Numbered from the stretch's first letter, positions 1 to 8,576 are shown. The stretch is DNA of 15,372 bases from UBA11524 sp964547515 (GCA_964547515.1 CAZJOA010000062.1:1-15372); one strand, 5' to 3'. The notes: a model not told the origin generated them from the letters alone. Made by a program: numbers and translations.

Positions 1-3000
1 CACGGGGTGAAGCTGTTGGGTGCGAAGTGCGAGACCATCGAGAAGGCCGAGGATCGCCTGCTATTCAAGCAGACCATGGAGTCCATCGGTCAGCCCTGCA
101 TCCCCTCCGACGTGGTCGAGAACCTGGACGATGCCCTGATCCTCGCCGAGAAGATCGGCTACCCCGTCATCGTCCGCCCGGCGTTCACCATGGGCGGCGA
201 AGGCGGCGGCATCTGCCAGAATGAGGACGAGCTGCGCGAGATCGCCGCCAATGGCCTGCGCCTGTCCCCCATCACCCAGGTGCTGATCGAGAAATGCGTC
301 TCCGGCTGGAAGGAGATCGAGTTCGAGGTCATGCGCGATGCCAAGGGCAATGTCATCGCGGTCTGTTCGATGGAGAACATCGACCCCGTGGGTGTCCATA
401 CCGGCGATTCCATCGTCGTTGCGCCGGCGCTGACGCTGTCCAACGCGGAATACCAGATGCTGCGGCGTGCGGCGCTGGACATGGTGTCCGCCCTGGAGGT
501 GGAGGGCGGCTGCAACTGCCAGTTCGCGCTCAATCCCGACAGCTTTGAGTATGCGGTCATCGAGGTCAACCCGCGCGTGAGCCGTTCGTCGGCGCTGGCA
601 TCCAAGGCGACGGGCTATCCCATCGCCAAGACGGCGGCCATGATCGCCATCGGCTACAGCCTGGACGAGATCCCCAACGCCATGACCGGCAAGACCCTCG
701 CGGGCTTCGAGCCCACGGTGGACTACATCGTGGCGAAGGTGCCCAAGTGGCCGTTCGACAAGTTCGTCTATGGCAAGCGTACCCTGGGCACGCAGATGAA
801 GGCCACGGGCGAGGTCATGTCCATCGGCGTGAGCGTGGAGCATGCGCTGATGAAGGCCGTGCGCGGTGCGGAGATCGGCTGCGACACGCTGCGCATGAAG
901 TCCCTGGCCGAACTGGAGGATGACGAGCTGCTGGCGCTCATCGCCAAGTGCACCGATCAGCGCATGTTCGCCGTGTATGAGGCCATCTGCCGCGGCGTGA
1001 CGCTGGAGAAGCTGCATGAGATCACCATGATCGACATGTACTTCCTGCATTGCTACAAGAATCTGGCGGACATGGAGCACACCCTCTCCCAGGGCAATGT
1101 GGACGAGGCGCTCTATCTGCGCGCCAAGCGCATGGGCTTCCCGGACAAGGCCATCGAGCGGCTCTCCGGCGCGCCCGTGCCCATGCACCGTCAGCCCGTC
1201 TACAAGATGGTGGACACCTGCGCGGCGGAATTCGAGGCGCAGCGCCCCTATTTCTACGCCACCTATGACGAGGAGAACGAGGCCGCCGCGTTCCTTGCCA
1301 GGCAGGAGAAGCGCCCCTGCGTCATGGTGCTGGGTTCGGGGCCGATCCGCATCGGTCAGGGCATCGAGTTCGACTATGCGTCCGTGCATTGCGTCCGTAT
1401 GCTCAAGAAGGCCGGCTATGACGTGGTGCTGGTCAACAACAACCCGGAGACCGTGTCCACCGACTTTGACACGGCTGACCGTCTGTACTTCGAGCCGCTG
1501 ACGGCGGAGGACGTGCTGGGTGTCATCGCGACGGAGAAGCCGGTGGGTGTTGTCGCAGCCTTCGGCGGACAGACCGCCATCAAGCTGACCCATGCGCTGG
1601 AGAACGCGGGCGTGCGGATTCTGGGCACGTCGGCGGACATGATCGATGCGGCGGAGGATCGTGAGCGCTTCGACGCGGCGATGGAGAAGTACGGCATCAA
1701 GCGGCCGAAGGGATCGACCGTCATGACCACCGAGGAAGCGCTCAAGGCCGCCAATGAGCTGGGTTATCCCGTGCTGGTGCGCCCCTCCTATGTGCTGGGC
1801 GGACAGAACATGATTATCGCCTACCAGGATTCGGACATCGTGGAATACATGAAGATCATCCTGGCGCAGGGCATCGAGAACCCCATCCTGATCGACCAGT
1901 ATTTGAAGGGCATCGAGGCCGAGGCGGATGCCATCTGCGACGGGGAGGACGTGCTCATCCCGGGCGTGATGGAGCACATCGAGTCCTCCGGCGTGCATTC
2001 GGGTGACTCCATCGCCGTCTATCCCGCCTGGAATCTCACCGGCGCGATGTATCAGCGCATCGTCGAGGTCACGCGTCAGATCGCCCTGGAGCTGGGCACA
2101 TTGGGTCTGATCAACATCCAGTATATCGTCTATCACAACGAGGTCTATGTCATCGAGGCGAATCCGCGTGCCAGCCGCACCGTGCCGTACATCAGCAAGG
2201 TGACGGGTGTCCCCATGGTGGATTTGGCCGTCCGCGCCATGCTGGGCGAGAAGATCAGGGACATGGGCTATGGCACGGGGCTGTATCGTCAGAGCCCCTA
2301 CTACGCGGTGAAAGTGCCGTGCTTCTCCTTTGAGAAGCTGGCGGACGTGGACACGCATCTCGGTCCGGAGATGAAGTCCACCGGTGAGGTGCTGGGTCTG
2401 GGCACGAACCTGCAGGAGGCCATCTACAAGGGTCTGGTCGCTGCGGGCTACAAGATGCGACAGGGCGGCGGGGTGCTGATCTCCGTCCGCGACAAGGACA
2501 AGTTCGAGGCCATGGGCGTGGCACGCAAGTTCCAGGCGCTGGGCTTCAACATCTTCGCCACCCCCGGCACGGCCAAGACCCTCCTGGCGCATGGTGTCTA
2601 TTCCGCCGTGGTGAAGCATGCCGCCATGGAGCAGATGCTCGCCATGGGACAGGTGCAGTATGTCATTTCCACCTCCGTCAAGGGGCGTGATCCCCTGCGC
2701 GAATCGGTCAAGCTGCGCCGCAAGGCCGTGGAACGCGGCATTCCGCTGTTCACCTCGCTGGACACGGCCAATGCGCTGGCGAATGCGCTGACCAGCCGCT
2801 ACAATCAGGGCAATGTGGAGCTGGTGGACATCAACAACATGCGCACCGAGCCGAAGAAGCTCAGCTTTGTGAAGATGCGCGGCACGGGCAATGACTACCT
2901 GTTCTTCGATTGCTTCGAGCAGGCGGTGGAAAGCCCCGAATCCCTGGCTGTGCGCCTGTCCAACCGCCGCAGCGGCGTGGGTGCGGACGGCATCGTGCTG

Positions 3001-3696
3001 ATCCTGCCCTCCAAGCGGGCGGACGCGAAGATGCGCCTGTTCTACGCTGACGGCACGGAAGGCATGGTGGCCGGCAATGCGCTGCGCTGCGCGTGCAAGC
3101 ACCTGTACGAATCCGGCCGTGTCCGCAAGGGCGAAATGCGCATTGAGACCGCCAGCGGCGTGAAGTCCGCCAAGCTCTTCATCCGGGAGGACGAGGTCTT
3201 CTCCGTCCTGGTGGATATGGGCCGTCCCGCGCTGGAGCCGGCTGACATCCCCGTCAAGCTGGATGGCGACAAGGTGCTGGGTCGCCGTGTGTATCTGGCC
3301 GGACAGCTGCGGGAGATCAGCTGTGTGTCCATGGGCAATCCGCATGCGGTGCTCTTTGTGGACGATGTGAATGCCGTCAGCCTGGCGCAGGTCGGCCCGG
3401 TGATCGAGCAAGACCCGATCTTCCCGGCGAAGGTCAATGTGAACTTTGTGCAGGTGGTGGATGGCAACAGCCTGATGATGCGCGTGTGGGAGCGGGGCAT
3501 AGGCGAAACGGCCTCCTGCGGCACGAGTGCCTGTGCGGCAGCGGTGGCAGCGGTCGAGAACGGCCTGTGCAAGCGCGACGCGGACATTGATGTCATGCTC
3601 CCCGGCGGCACGCTGGTGGTGCGCTATCAGGCGGACGGCCAGGTCTGGATGACCGGCGATGCCGTGAAGGACTTCGAGGGCGTCATCCGCATTTAG
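1..3696 (+). CDS. carB: Carbamoyl-phosphate synthase large subunit fused to a diaminopimelate epimerase domain (5' end outside window)
   Basis: The frame is open from base 1, so the gene starts upstream. By comparison with E. coli CarB about 110-120 N-terminal residues are missing. Numbering here counts the codon at base 7 as residue 1. The CarB part makes carbamoyl phosphate from bicarbonate, glutamine-derived ammonia and 2 ATP for pyrimidine and arginine synthesis. It shows the rest of the first ATP-grasp half (RPAFTMGGEGGG near residue 58), the oligomerisation region (about 290-400), the second synthetase half from VLGSGPIRIGQG (about 441), its ATP-grasp loop RPSYVLGGQN (592) and the MGS-like allosteric domain (about 820-930). 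After DINNMR the same frame runs into a full-length DapF domain (about 951-1229) with GTGNDY, SMGNPH and WERGIGETASCGT. DapF interconverts LL- and meso-diaminopimelate. The usual first catalytic cysteine is Ala1022 and the preceding substrate-binding Asn is Tyr1013, so epimerase activity is doubtful. No stop or good ribosome binding site lies at the junction. CarB identity is certain and the DapF homology is very clear. Confidence 0.96.
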   Translation, partial: HGVKLLGAKCETIEKAEDRLLFKQTMESIGQPCIPSDVVENLDDALILAEKIGYPVIVRPAFTMGGEGGGICQNEDELREIAANGLRLSPITQVLIEKCVSGWKEIEFEVMRDAKGNVIAVCSMENIDPVGVHTGDSIVVAPALTLSNAEYQMLRRAALDMVSALEVEGGCNCQFALNPDSFEYAVIEVNPRVSRSSALASKATGYPIAKTAAMIAIGYSLDEIPNAMTGKTLAGFEPTVDYIVAKVPKWPFDKFVYGKRTLGTQMKATGEVMSIGVSVEHALMKAVRGAEIGCDTLRMKSLAELEDDELLALIAKCTDQRMFAVYEAICRGVTLEKLHEITMIDMYFLHCYKNLADMEHTLSQGNVDEALYLRAKRMGFPDKAIERLSGAPVPMHRQPVYKMVDTCAAEFEAQRPYFYATYDEENEAAAFLARQEKRPCVMVLGSGPIRIGQGIEFDYASVHCVRMLKKAGYDVVLVNNNPETVSTDFDTADRLYFEPLTAEDVLGVIATEKPVGVVAAFGGQTAIKLTHALENAGVRILGTSADMIDAAEDRERFDAAMEKYGIKRPKGSTVMTTEEALKAANELGYPVLVRPSYVLGGQNMIIAYQDSDIVEYMKIILAQGIENPILIDQYLKGIEAEADAICDGEDVLIPGVMEHIESSGVHSGDSIAVYPAWNLTGAMYQRIVEVTRQIALELGTLGLINIQYIVYHNEVYVIEANPRASRTVPYISKVTGVPMVDLAVRAMLGEKIRDMGYGTGLYRQSPYYAVKVPCFSFEKLADVDTHLGPEMKSTGEVLGLGTNLQEAIYKGLVAAGYKMRQGGGVLISVRDKDKFEAMGVARKFQALGFNIFATPGTAKTLLAHGVYSAVVKHAAMEQMLAMGQVQYVISTSVKGRDPLRESVKLRRKAVERGIPLFTSLDTANALANALTSRYNQGNVELVDINNMRTEPKKLSFVKMRGTGNDYLFFDCFEQAVESPESLAVRLSNRRSGVGADGIVLILPSKRADAKMRLFYADGTEGMVAGNALRCACKHLYESGRVRKGEMRIETASGVKSAKLFIREDEVFSVLVDMGRPALEPADIPVKLDGDKVLGRRVYLAGQLREISCVSMGNPHAVLFVDDVNAVSLAQVGPVIEQDPIFPAKVNVNFVQVVDGNSLMMRVWERGIGETASCGTSACAAAVAAVENGLCKRDADIDVMLPGGTLVVRYQADGQVWMTGDAVKDFEGVIRI

Positions 3697-3719
3697 TGTA
3701 TACCCCCCAATATAACATG

Positions 3720-3757
3720 GCAGCCGCTGACTCACTGGGGTCGGCGGCTGCACATTT
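3720..3757 (+). terminator. Rho-independent terminator after carB-dapF
   Basis: An 11-bp stem (3720-3730 with 3741-3751, one G-U pair) with a 10-nt loop is followed by a short T-run (ATTTTT). It lies 24 nt after the stop codon. An outer 8-bp inverted repeat AACATGGC/GCCATGTT (3714-3721 and 3767-3774) brackets it and could form a competing pairing. Confidence 0.8.
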
Positions 3758-3854
3758 TTCAATAACGCCATGTTCGCTCAACAATGCTTTTTCAGCAATG
3801 ATGGGGGGCGGATGGGTGAGGCGGCTTTGCGCCGCATAAACGGGTCGAAGACCC

Positions 3855-3943
3855 CGCGCGAAAGCGGCCACCGAGTTGCATCTGTTATGTATCTACTTTC
3901 GACGCGCGAAAGCGGCCACCGAGTTGCATCTGTTATGTATCTA
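3855..3943. repeat. Tandem pair of identical 41-bp intergenic repeats
   Basis: Two perfect copies lie at 3855-3895 and 3903-3943, separated by 7 bp (period 48). Each begins CGCGCGAAAGCGGCCACCG and ends TATGTATCTA. They sit in the 322-bp gap between the convergent carB-dapF and potD genes. Upstream of them are two small hairpins: GCGGC/GCCGC at 3821-3835 and GGGTC/GACCC at 3842-3854. I see no convincing coding frame in the gap. I do not recognise the repeat family, and two copies with a 7-bp spacer are not a CRISPR array. Confidence 0.85.
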
Positions 3944-3973
3944 TGGGATATAGGCATAGTTATTATGCTTTGC

Positions 3974-4011
3974 AAAACAAGAACCCCGCCGTTGCGTGTG
4001 CTCCGGCGGGG
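3974..4011 (-). terminator. Rho-independent terminator after potD
   Basis: A perfect 8-bp GC-rich stem (CCCCGCCG at 3984-3991 with CGGCGGGG at 4004-4011) has a 12-nt loop. Read on the minus strand it is followed by TTCTTGTTTT. It lies just after the potD stop and ends the polyamine transporter operon. Confidence 0.82.
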
Positions 4012-4018
4012 ATTCGCA

Positions 4019-5059
4019 TCACTTGGTGTTCTTGATCTCCATCCACAGGGATTCGTACACCTTGCGGAAGGTGTCGTCGATGTCATGGAAGAACTCGCAG
4101 CGATCCTGCACCTCCTGGGAGGGATTCAGGACGTGGTTGTTCTCGTAATCGTCGCCCATCAGCTCGATCGCGCCCTTGTTGGGGGACGAATACCAGACGT
4201 ACTCGCAGTTCATCCGGGCGATGTCGGGGCGGCAGAGGAAGTTGATGAACTTCTCGGCGTTCTCCTTGTTGCGGGCGCTCTTGAGGATGACCGCGCCATC
4301 GACCCAGATGTTCGAGCCCTCGGACGGCACGAAGTAATCCAGATGGTCGTTCAGGTCGATGGCGTACTGTGCGTCACCCGACCACATCAGCGCCAGCGCG
4401 GCTTCACCGGCGACCATCTTGTCCTTGGTCTCGTCCACCTGATACGCCTTCACCACGCCGGACTTTTTCTGCTCGATCAGCTTGGTCTTCGCGGCCATCA
4501 GCTCCGGGATCTCGCGGCTGTTCATGCTGTAGCCCAGGTACTTCAGCGCCACGCCCATGCTGTCGCGATAGGAGTCCAGCATGAACACATTGCGCTGATA
4601 CTGCTCATCCCAGAGGATGTGCCAGGACTGCTCGGGCTCGGGGATCATGTCCTTGTTGTAGAGGATGCCGACCGTGCCCCACAGGTAGGGGATGGAGTAC
4701 TTGTTTTCGGGGTCGTAATCGGGGTTGCGGAGCTTGTCGATGATCTGCTCGGAATTCGGCACATTGTCGAAATTGATCTCGGCCAGCAGATCCTTGGCGA
4801 TCATGCGCTCGATGATGTAATCGGAGGGGAAGCACACGTCGAATGCGCCCTCGTTGGCCTCGACCTGGACGATCATGTCCTCATTGGTGGTGAAGCACAT
4901 GTAGTTGACCTTGATGCCGGTCTCCCTGGTGAAGATCTCCAGCACCTCGGGGGCGATGTAGTCCTCCCAGTTGTAGACATTGACGACCTCTTCGGCGCTG
5001 GCGGCGGGGATGCAGGCCATCATGCACAGGAGCAGCAGCAGAGCGGTGAGCTTTTTCAT
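4019..5059 (-). CDS. potD: Spermidine/putrescine ABC transporter substrate-binding protein
   Basis: This is the extracellular polyamine receptor that delivers substrate to the PotBC channel. The protein has 346 residues, the usual size. It starts with a signal peptide (Lys-Lys, a leucine-rich core, then ASA-EE near 20-24). Cys16 sits in MMAC, so lipoprotein processing is possible, but the lipobox is poor. The mature N-terminus VVNVYNWEDYI matches the PotD/PotF family. Trp31, Trp226 and the WVD motif (Trp252, Asp254) sit where aromatic and acidic ligand-binding residues of E. coli PotD lie. A GGAGGA ribosome binding site precedes the ATG. It is the last gene of the operon, 23 nt after potC. 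The exact substrate (spermidine, putrescine or both) cannot be read from the sequence. Confidence 0.93.
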   Translation of the reverse strand: MKKLTALLLLLCMMACIPAASAEEVVNVYNWEDYIAPEVLEIFTRETGIKVNYMCFTTNEDMIVQVEANEGAFDVCFPSDYIIERMIAKDLLAEINFDNVPNSEQIIDKLRNPDYDPENKYSIPYLWGTVGILYNKDMIPEPEQSWHILWDEQYQRNVFMLDSYRDSMGVALKYLGYSMNSREIPELMAAKTKLIEQKKSGVVKAYQVDETKDKMVAGEAALALMWSGDAQYAIDLNDHLDYFVPSEGSNIWVDGAVILKSARNKENAEKFINFLCRPDIARMNCEYVWYSSPNKGAIELMGDDYENNHVLNPSQEVQDRCEFFHDIDDTFRKVYESLWMEIKNTK

Positions 5060-5082
5060 GGGGATGATCCTCCTTCAAGCGA

Positions 5083-5850
5083 TCAGTCGTTGGAAGCGGT
5101 GCGGCGGTTGACGATGAGCAGCAGCACCAGCAGGGACACGAACATCAGCGCGGACAGGGCGTTGAGGGTGGGCTCGATGCCCCGGCGCGCGGCGGAGTAG
5201 ATCAGTGTGGAGAGGTTCTGCACCAGGGGGGACGTGGTGAAGTAGCTGATGGTGAAGTCATCCAGCGAGAGCGTGAAGGCCAGCATCGCGCCGGTGATGA
5301 TGCCCTGCTTGCACTGGGGGATGATGACCCGGAACAGCGCGTAGGTCGGCGTTGCACCCAGATCCAGCGCCGCCTCGTAGGTGTGGCGGTTCATCTGCTT
5401 CAGCTTGGGCAGCACCGATAGGATGACATAGGGCGTGTCGAAGGTGATATGTGCCAGCAGCATGGTGAAGTAGCCGCGTTCCACCTTTGTAAACAGGAAG
5501 AGCAGCATGAGGGAGATGCCCGTGACGATGTCCGGCATGGTGTTGGGGAGGTTCGTCAGGGTCATCATCATGGCCTGGGGGCGCTTGCGCATGGCGTGGA
5601 TGCCGATGGCGGCCAGCGTGCCCAGGATGGTGGACACCACCATGGCCAGAAGGGCGATGGACACGGTGACGTAGAGCGCATTGAGGATGCGTGCATCCTG
5701 GAAGAGCTCCTCATACCAGCGGAAGGAGAAGCCCTCCCACTTGGCGCGGCTCTTGCCGGCGTTGAAGCTCTGGACAATCAGGACGACGATGGGCAGATAG
5801 AGGAAGATGAGGATGAGCGCGAGGTAGCCGCGCTTGAGTGCCTTTTTCAT
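5083..5850 (-). CDS. potC: Spermidine/putrescine ABC transporter permease PotC
   Basis: An inner-membrane permease subunit of 255 residues, the normal family length. It has an N-terminal membrane segment after MKKALKRGY, several further hydrophobic segments, and the cytoplasmic EAA loop (YEAALDLGATPTYALFRVIIP) that docks on the ATPase. TSPLVQNLSTLIYSAARRGIEPTLNALS near the C-terminus is typical of PotC. Its ATG overlaps the potB stop by 4 nt (ATGA), so translation is probably coupled. It pairs with PotB to form the translocation pore. Confidence 0.93.
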   Translation of the reverse strand: MKKALKRGYLALILIFLYLPIVVLIVQSFNAGKSRAKWEGFSFRWYEELFQDARILNALYVTVSIALLAMVVSTILGTLAAIGIHAMRKRPQAMMMTLTNLPNTMPDIVTGISLMLLFLFTKVERGYFTMLLAHITFDTPYVILSVLPKLKQMNRHTYEAALDLGATPTYALFRVIIPQCKQGIITGAMLAFTLSLDDFTISYFTTSPLVQNLSTLIYSAARRGIEPTLNALSALMFVSLLVLLLIVNRRTASND

Positions 5851-6839
5851 GCGATGCCGCCTCCTTCGCCATTGGGGTCGGCCTTGCGCAGGATGGAGAG
5901 GCTGACGAGGATCAGCACCATCATGATGAGCGACAGGGCGGAACCCACGTTCCAGTTGCCCTCGGTGAGGAATTTGGATTCGATCAGGTCGCCGAACATC
6001 ATGGTGTTGCCGCCGCCCAGCACGCGCGGGATGAAGAAGGTGGTGACGGAGGGCATGAACACCATGGTGATGCCGCTGACGACGCCGGGGATGGACAGGG
6101 GCATGGTGACGCGGCAGAGCGTCTGCCAGTTGTTGCAGCCCAGATCGGCGGCCGCCTCATTCAGGCGGTGATCCATCTTGCTCAGCAGCGTGTAGATGGG
6201 GAAGACCATGAAGGGCAGGAAGTTGTATACCATGCCCAGCAGCACCGCGCCGGAATTGTACATCAGCTGGAAGCCGTTAAAGCCCAGCGAACGCAGCACG
6301 GTGTTGATGAGGCCGTTGTCCTCCAGGAGGCTCATCCAGGCGATGGTGCGCAGGAGGAAGTTCATCCACATGGGGATGATGAAGAGGACGACGAGGGTCG
6401 GGCCGAGCTTCATCTCGCGGTCGGCCATGATGAGCGCGGCGGGATAGCCCAGCAGCAGGCAGATGACCGTGCACTGGAAGGCCATCCACAGCGAATACAT
6501 CAGCGTATCCACATTGACCGTGCCGCGGGTGACATAATCCTGTCCCGCTTCGCCCATGGCATCGAGGATGATCTTGTTCGACTCGTAGTTCGAATCCCAG
6601 AAATTGCGGAAGTTATCCAGGGTGAATTGGCCGTTCACATCCGTGAAGGCGTAGTACCCGATGAGCAGCACGGGCAGGACGGTGAAGACGATCATCCACA
6701 GCGTATAGGGCGATGCAAAGAGGGAACGATGCATGCCGCGGTTGCGCCGGATGGTGATGACGATCATCGTCACGAAGGCGATCAGCCCCGCCCCCATGGC
6801 CACCCAGGCGAAGCCGGGAAGCGACATATTCGTGAACAT
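5847..6839 (-). CDS. potB: Spermidine/putrescine ABC transporter permease PotB
   Basis: A membrane permease subunit of 330 residues, longer than E. coli PotB (about 280). The extra length includes an N-terminal hydrophobic segment (about residues 9-30) ahead of the usual first segment SPYTLWMIVFTVLPVLLIGYYAF (about 43-65), and an extended first extracytoplasmic loop. The EAA loop is NEAAADLGCNNWQTLCRVTMPLSIPG. The early start is supported by an AGGAGG ribosome binding site inside the last codons of potA. The next candidate Met (residue 36) has none. The gene lies 2 nt after potA and overlaps potC by 4 nt. Confidence 0.92.
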   Translation of the reverse strand: MFTNMSLPGFAWVAMGAGLIAFVTMIVITIRRNRGMHRSLFASPYTLWMIVFTVLPVLLIGYYAFTDVNGQFTLDNFRNFWDSNYESNKIILDAMGEAGQDYVTRGTVNVDTLMYSLWMAFQCTVICLLLGYPAALIMADREMKLGPTLVVLFIIPMWMNFLLRTIAWMSLLEDNGLINTVLRSLGFNGFQLMYNSGAVLLGMVYNFLPFMVFPIYTLLSKMDHRLNEAAADLGCNNWQTLCRVTMPLSIPGVVSGITMVFMPSVTTFFIPRVLGGGNTMMFGDLIESKFLTEGNWNVGSALSLIMMVLILVSLSILRKADPNGEGGGIA

Positions 6840-6841
6840 CG

Positions 6842-7933
6842 TCAGCTTTCCTCCTGCATGGGCTTCATGATGTGGATGTTGAAGGGGACGATGTTCACGC
6901 CGACGCGGCTGCCCTGGGGCTGCATGGTGGTGGAATGCACCTTGAAGGTGTATTCGCCGGTATCGATCATCATCTCATAGTGCACGCCCTTGAACAGCAC
7001 GCTCTTGACCGTGCCGATCAGCTGGCCGACATCCTCGCCGACGAGCATGATGTCCTCCGGGCGGATGACCACATCCACCGGGGCATTCTCGCCGAAGCCG
7101 GAGTCCACGCAGGGGAAGGCCACACCGGCGAATTCCACCAGCTCGTCCTTAATCATCGTGCCGCGCAGGATATTGCTTTCGCCGATGAAGTCCGCCACGA
7201 AGGCATTGGCAGGCTCGTCGTAGATGGTCTTGGGGTCGCCGATCTGCTGGATGGTGCCGTCCTTCATCACCACGATGGTGTCGGACATGGTCAGCGCCTC
7301 CTCCTGATCGTGGGTGACGTAGATGAAGGTGATGCCGAGGCGCTGCTGCATGGATTTCAGCTCGAGCTGCATGTCCTTGCGGAGCTTGAGGTCAAGCGCG
7401 CCCAAGGGTTCGTCCAGCAGGAGGACCTCCGGCTCGTTGACGAGGCTGCGGGCGATGGCGACGCGCTGCTGCTGTCCGCCGGAGAGCGCCTCCACATGGC
7501 GCTTGCCATAGCCCTTGAGGTTGACCAGCTCCAGCATCTGTTCCACCTTGTCCTCGATCATCTTCTTGGGCATCTTTTTGAGCTTCAGGCCGAAGGCGAT
7601 GTTGTCGTGGACGTTCAGGTGGGGGAAGAGCGCGTATTTCTGGAAGACGGTGTTGACGCGGCGCTTGTAGGGGGGGAGGGCGGAGATCTCCTGCCCCTCA
7701 AAGAGGAGCGCACCCTCCGTGGGGGTCTCGAAGCCGCCGATGATGCGCAGCGTGGTGGTCTTGCCGCAGCCGGACGGCCCCAGCAGGGTCAGAAATTCCT
7801 TCTTGCGGATATACAGGTCGATGTCCTTGAGCACCCGCACGCCATCATATTCCTTGCTGACACCCAGCAGGTCGATCAGGTGATCCTTTTCGCGAACCTT
7901 CTTGATGCGCTCGTTGAGCTGTTCGTTATTCAT
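6842..7933 (-). CDS. potA: Spermidine/putrescine ABC transporter ATP-binding protein
   Basis: The ATPase that drives PotBCD polyamine import. The protein has 363 residues. Visible motifs are Walker A GPSGCGKTT (52-60), the Q-loop FQKYALFP (Gln98), signature LSGGQQQR (150-157), Walker B VLLLDEP (170-176) and the switch histidine in THDQEEA (His208). A C-terminal TOBE-type regulatory domain (about 280-355) contains VIRPEDI. All catalytic motifs are intact. An AAGGGAG ribosome binding site lies in the 24-nt gap after the regulator gene. The close spacing with potBCD marks one transcript. Confidence 0.95.
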   Translation of the reverse strand: MNNEQLNERIKKVREKDHLIDLLGVSKEYDGVRVLKDIDLYIRKKEFLTLLGPSGCGKTTTLRIIGGFETPTEGALLFEGQEISALPPYKRRVNTVFQKYALFPHLNVHDNIAFGLKLKKMPKKMIEDKVEQMLELVNLKGYGKRHVEALSGGQQQRVAIARSLVNEPEVLLLDEPLGALDLKLRKDMQLELKSMQQRLGITFIYVTHDQEEALTMSDTIVVMKDGTIQQIGDPKTIYDEPANAFVADFIGESNILRGTMIKDELVEFAGVAFPCVDSGFGENAPVDVVIRPEDIMLVGEDVGQLIGTVKSVLFKGVHYEMMIDTGEYTFKVHSTTMQPQGSRVGVNIVPFNIHIMKPMQEES

Positions 7934-7957
7934 ATGGGCGATTCTCCCTTACAAGTT

Positions 7958-8500
7958 TTAGAATATGGGCGGATTGGACACCCACAGCACCTTTGCGCGG
8001 GATTTCCCGGCGTTGACGAGGCGATGGGTCTCGCGCGGGTGGATGCAGAAGCTGCAGCCGGTGCGCACGCGGGTCTTTTTGTCCCCCATGACCAGGTGGA
8101 TCGTGCCTTGCAGCACATAGCCGAACTCCTCGCCCTCATGAGGGGGCAGGGGATCGCTTTCGCCGCCCTCGTTCATCTCGATGAGGATGGGCTCCATGGA
8201 GTTCTTCTGTGCATCGGGGATCAGCCAGGTGATCTCGCCATGGAGGGCCTCCGCGTCCTCCTTGACGAACATGTCCTGGGGGGTGAAGACGATCTTCTCG
8301 TCCTTGTCCTCGGAGAAAAACAGGCTCAGGGATGAGCCAAGGCATTCCAGCATGTCCGTCAGCGTGGCGATGGAGGGCGAGGCCAGGTTGCGTTCCACCT
8401 GGGAGATGAAGCCCTTTGACAATTCGCACCGGTCGGCCATGTCCTCCTGGGTCAGCCCACGCTGCAAGCGCAGCTGGCGGAGCTTTTCGCCGATGTCCAT
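7958..8500 (-). CDS. XRE-family regulator with C-terminal cupin domain, probable regulator of the pot operon
   Basis: A 180-residue DNA-binding protein. The N-terminal helix-turn-helix (about 5-60) includes LRQLRLQRGLTQEDMADRC and GFISQVERNLASPSIATL. The C-terminal cupin barrel (about 100-175) includes PHEGEEFGYVLQGTIHLVMG and PRETHRLVNAG, with His and Glu residues that could bind metal or ligand. This architecture resembles PuuR-type regulators, and such genes are often linked to polyamine transport. Here it is the first gene of the operon, 24 nt ahead of potA, so it probably senses a polyamine or related ligand and controls its own operon. An AAGGAGG site lies 10 nt before the ATG. The ligand is not known from the sequence. 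Confidence 0.88.
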   Translation of the reverse strand: MDIGEKLRQLRLQRGLTQEDMADRCELSKGFISQVERNLASPSIATLTDMLECLGSSLSLFFSEDKDEKIVFTPQDMFVKEDAEALHGEITWLIPDAQKNSMEPILIEMNEGGESDPLPPHEGEEFGYVLQGTIHLVMGDKKTRVRTGCSFCIHPRETHRLVNAGKSRAKVLWVSNPPIF

Positions 8501-8545
8501 CAGCGCTCAACCTCCTTGCGCGTAAAGGCAATATTGCGTCTTGAA

Positions 8546-8562
8546 GTTTAGCAAAACTAAAC
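8546..8562. promoter_or_regulatory. Palindromic candidate operator for the XRE/cupin regulator
   Basis: GTTTAG-CAAAA-CTAAAC is a perfect 6+6 inverted repeat with a 5-bp centre. It begins about 14 bp downstream of the predicted -10 box, over the early transcribed region. That position suits a repressor binding there. Assignment to this regulator is inferred from position only. Confidence 0.6.
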
Positions 8563-8576
8563 CTGCAAACGATGAT

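Noticed and set aside
61..3771. A 1236-codon open frame on the minus strand opposite carB-dapF
   Set aside because: It is an antisense shadow caused by GC-rich codon bias. The translation is His/Arg/Gln/Leu-rich with no family resemblance, while the plus strand is clearly CarB and DapF.
3855..3943. CRISPR array
   Set aside because: There are only two copies, the spacer is 7 bp, and there are no cas genes.
3770..5200. Long plus-strand open frames opposite potD, potC, potB and potA (also 5838-6980 and 6872-8335)
   Set aside because: These are also shadows. Their translations are Val/His/Asp/Gly-rich, and the minus strand encodes intact transporter proteins with good ribosome binding sites.
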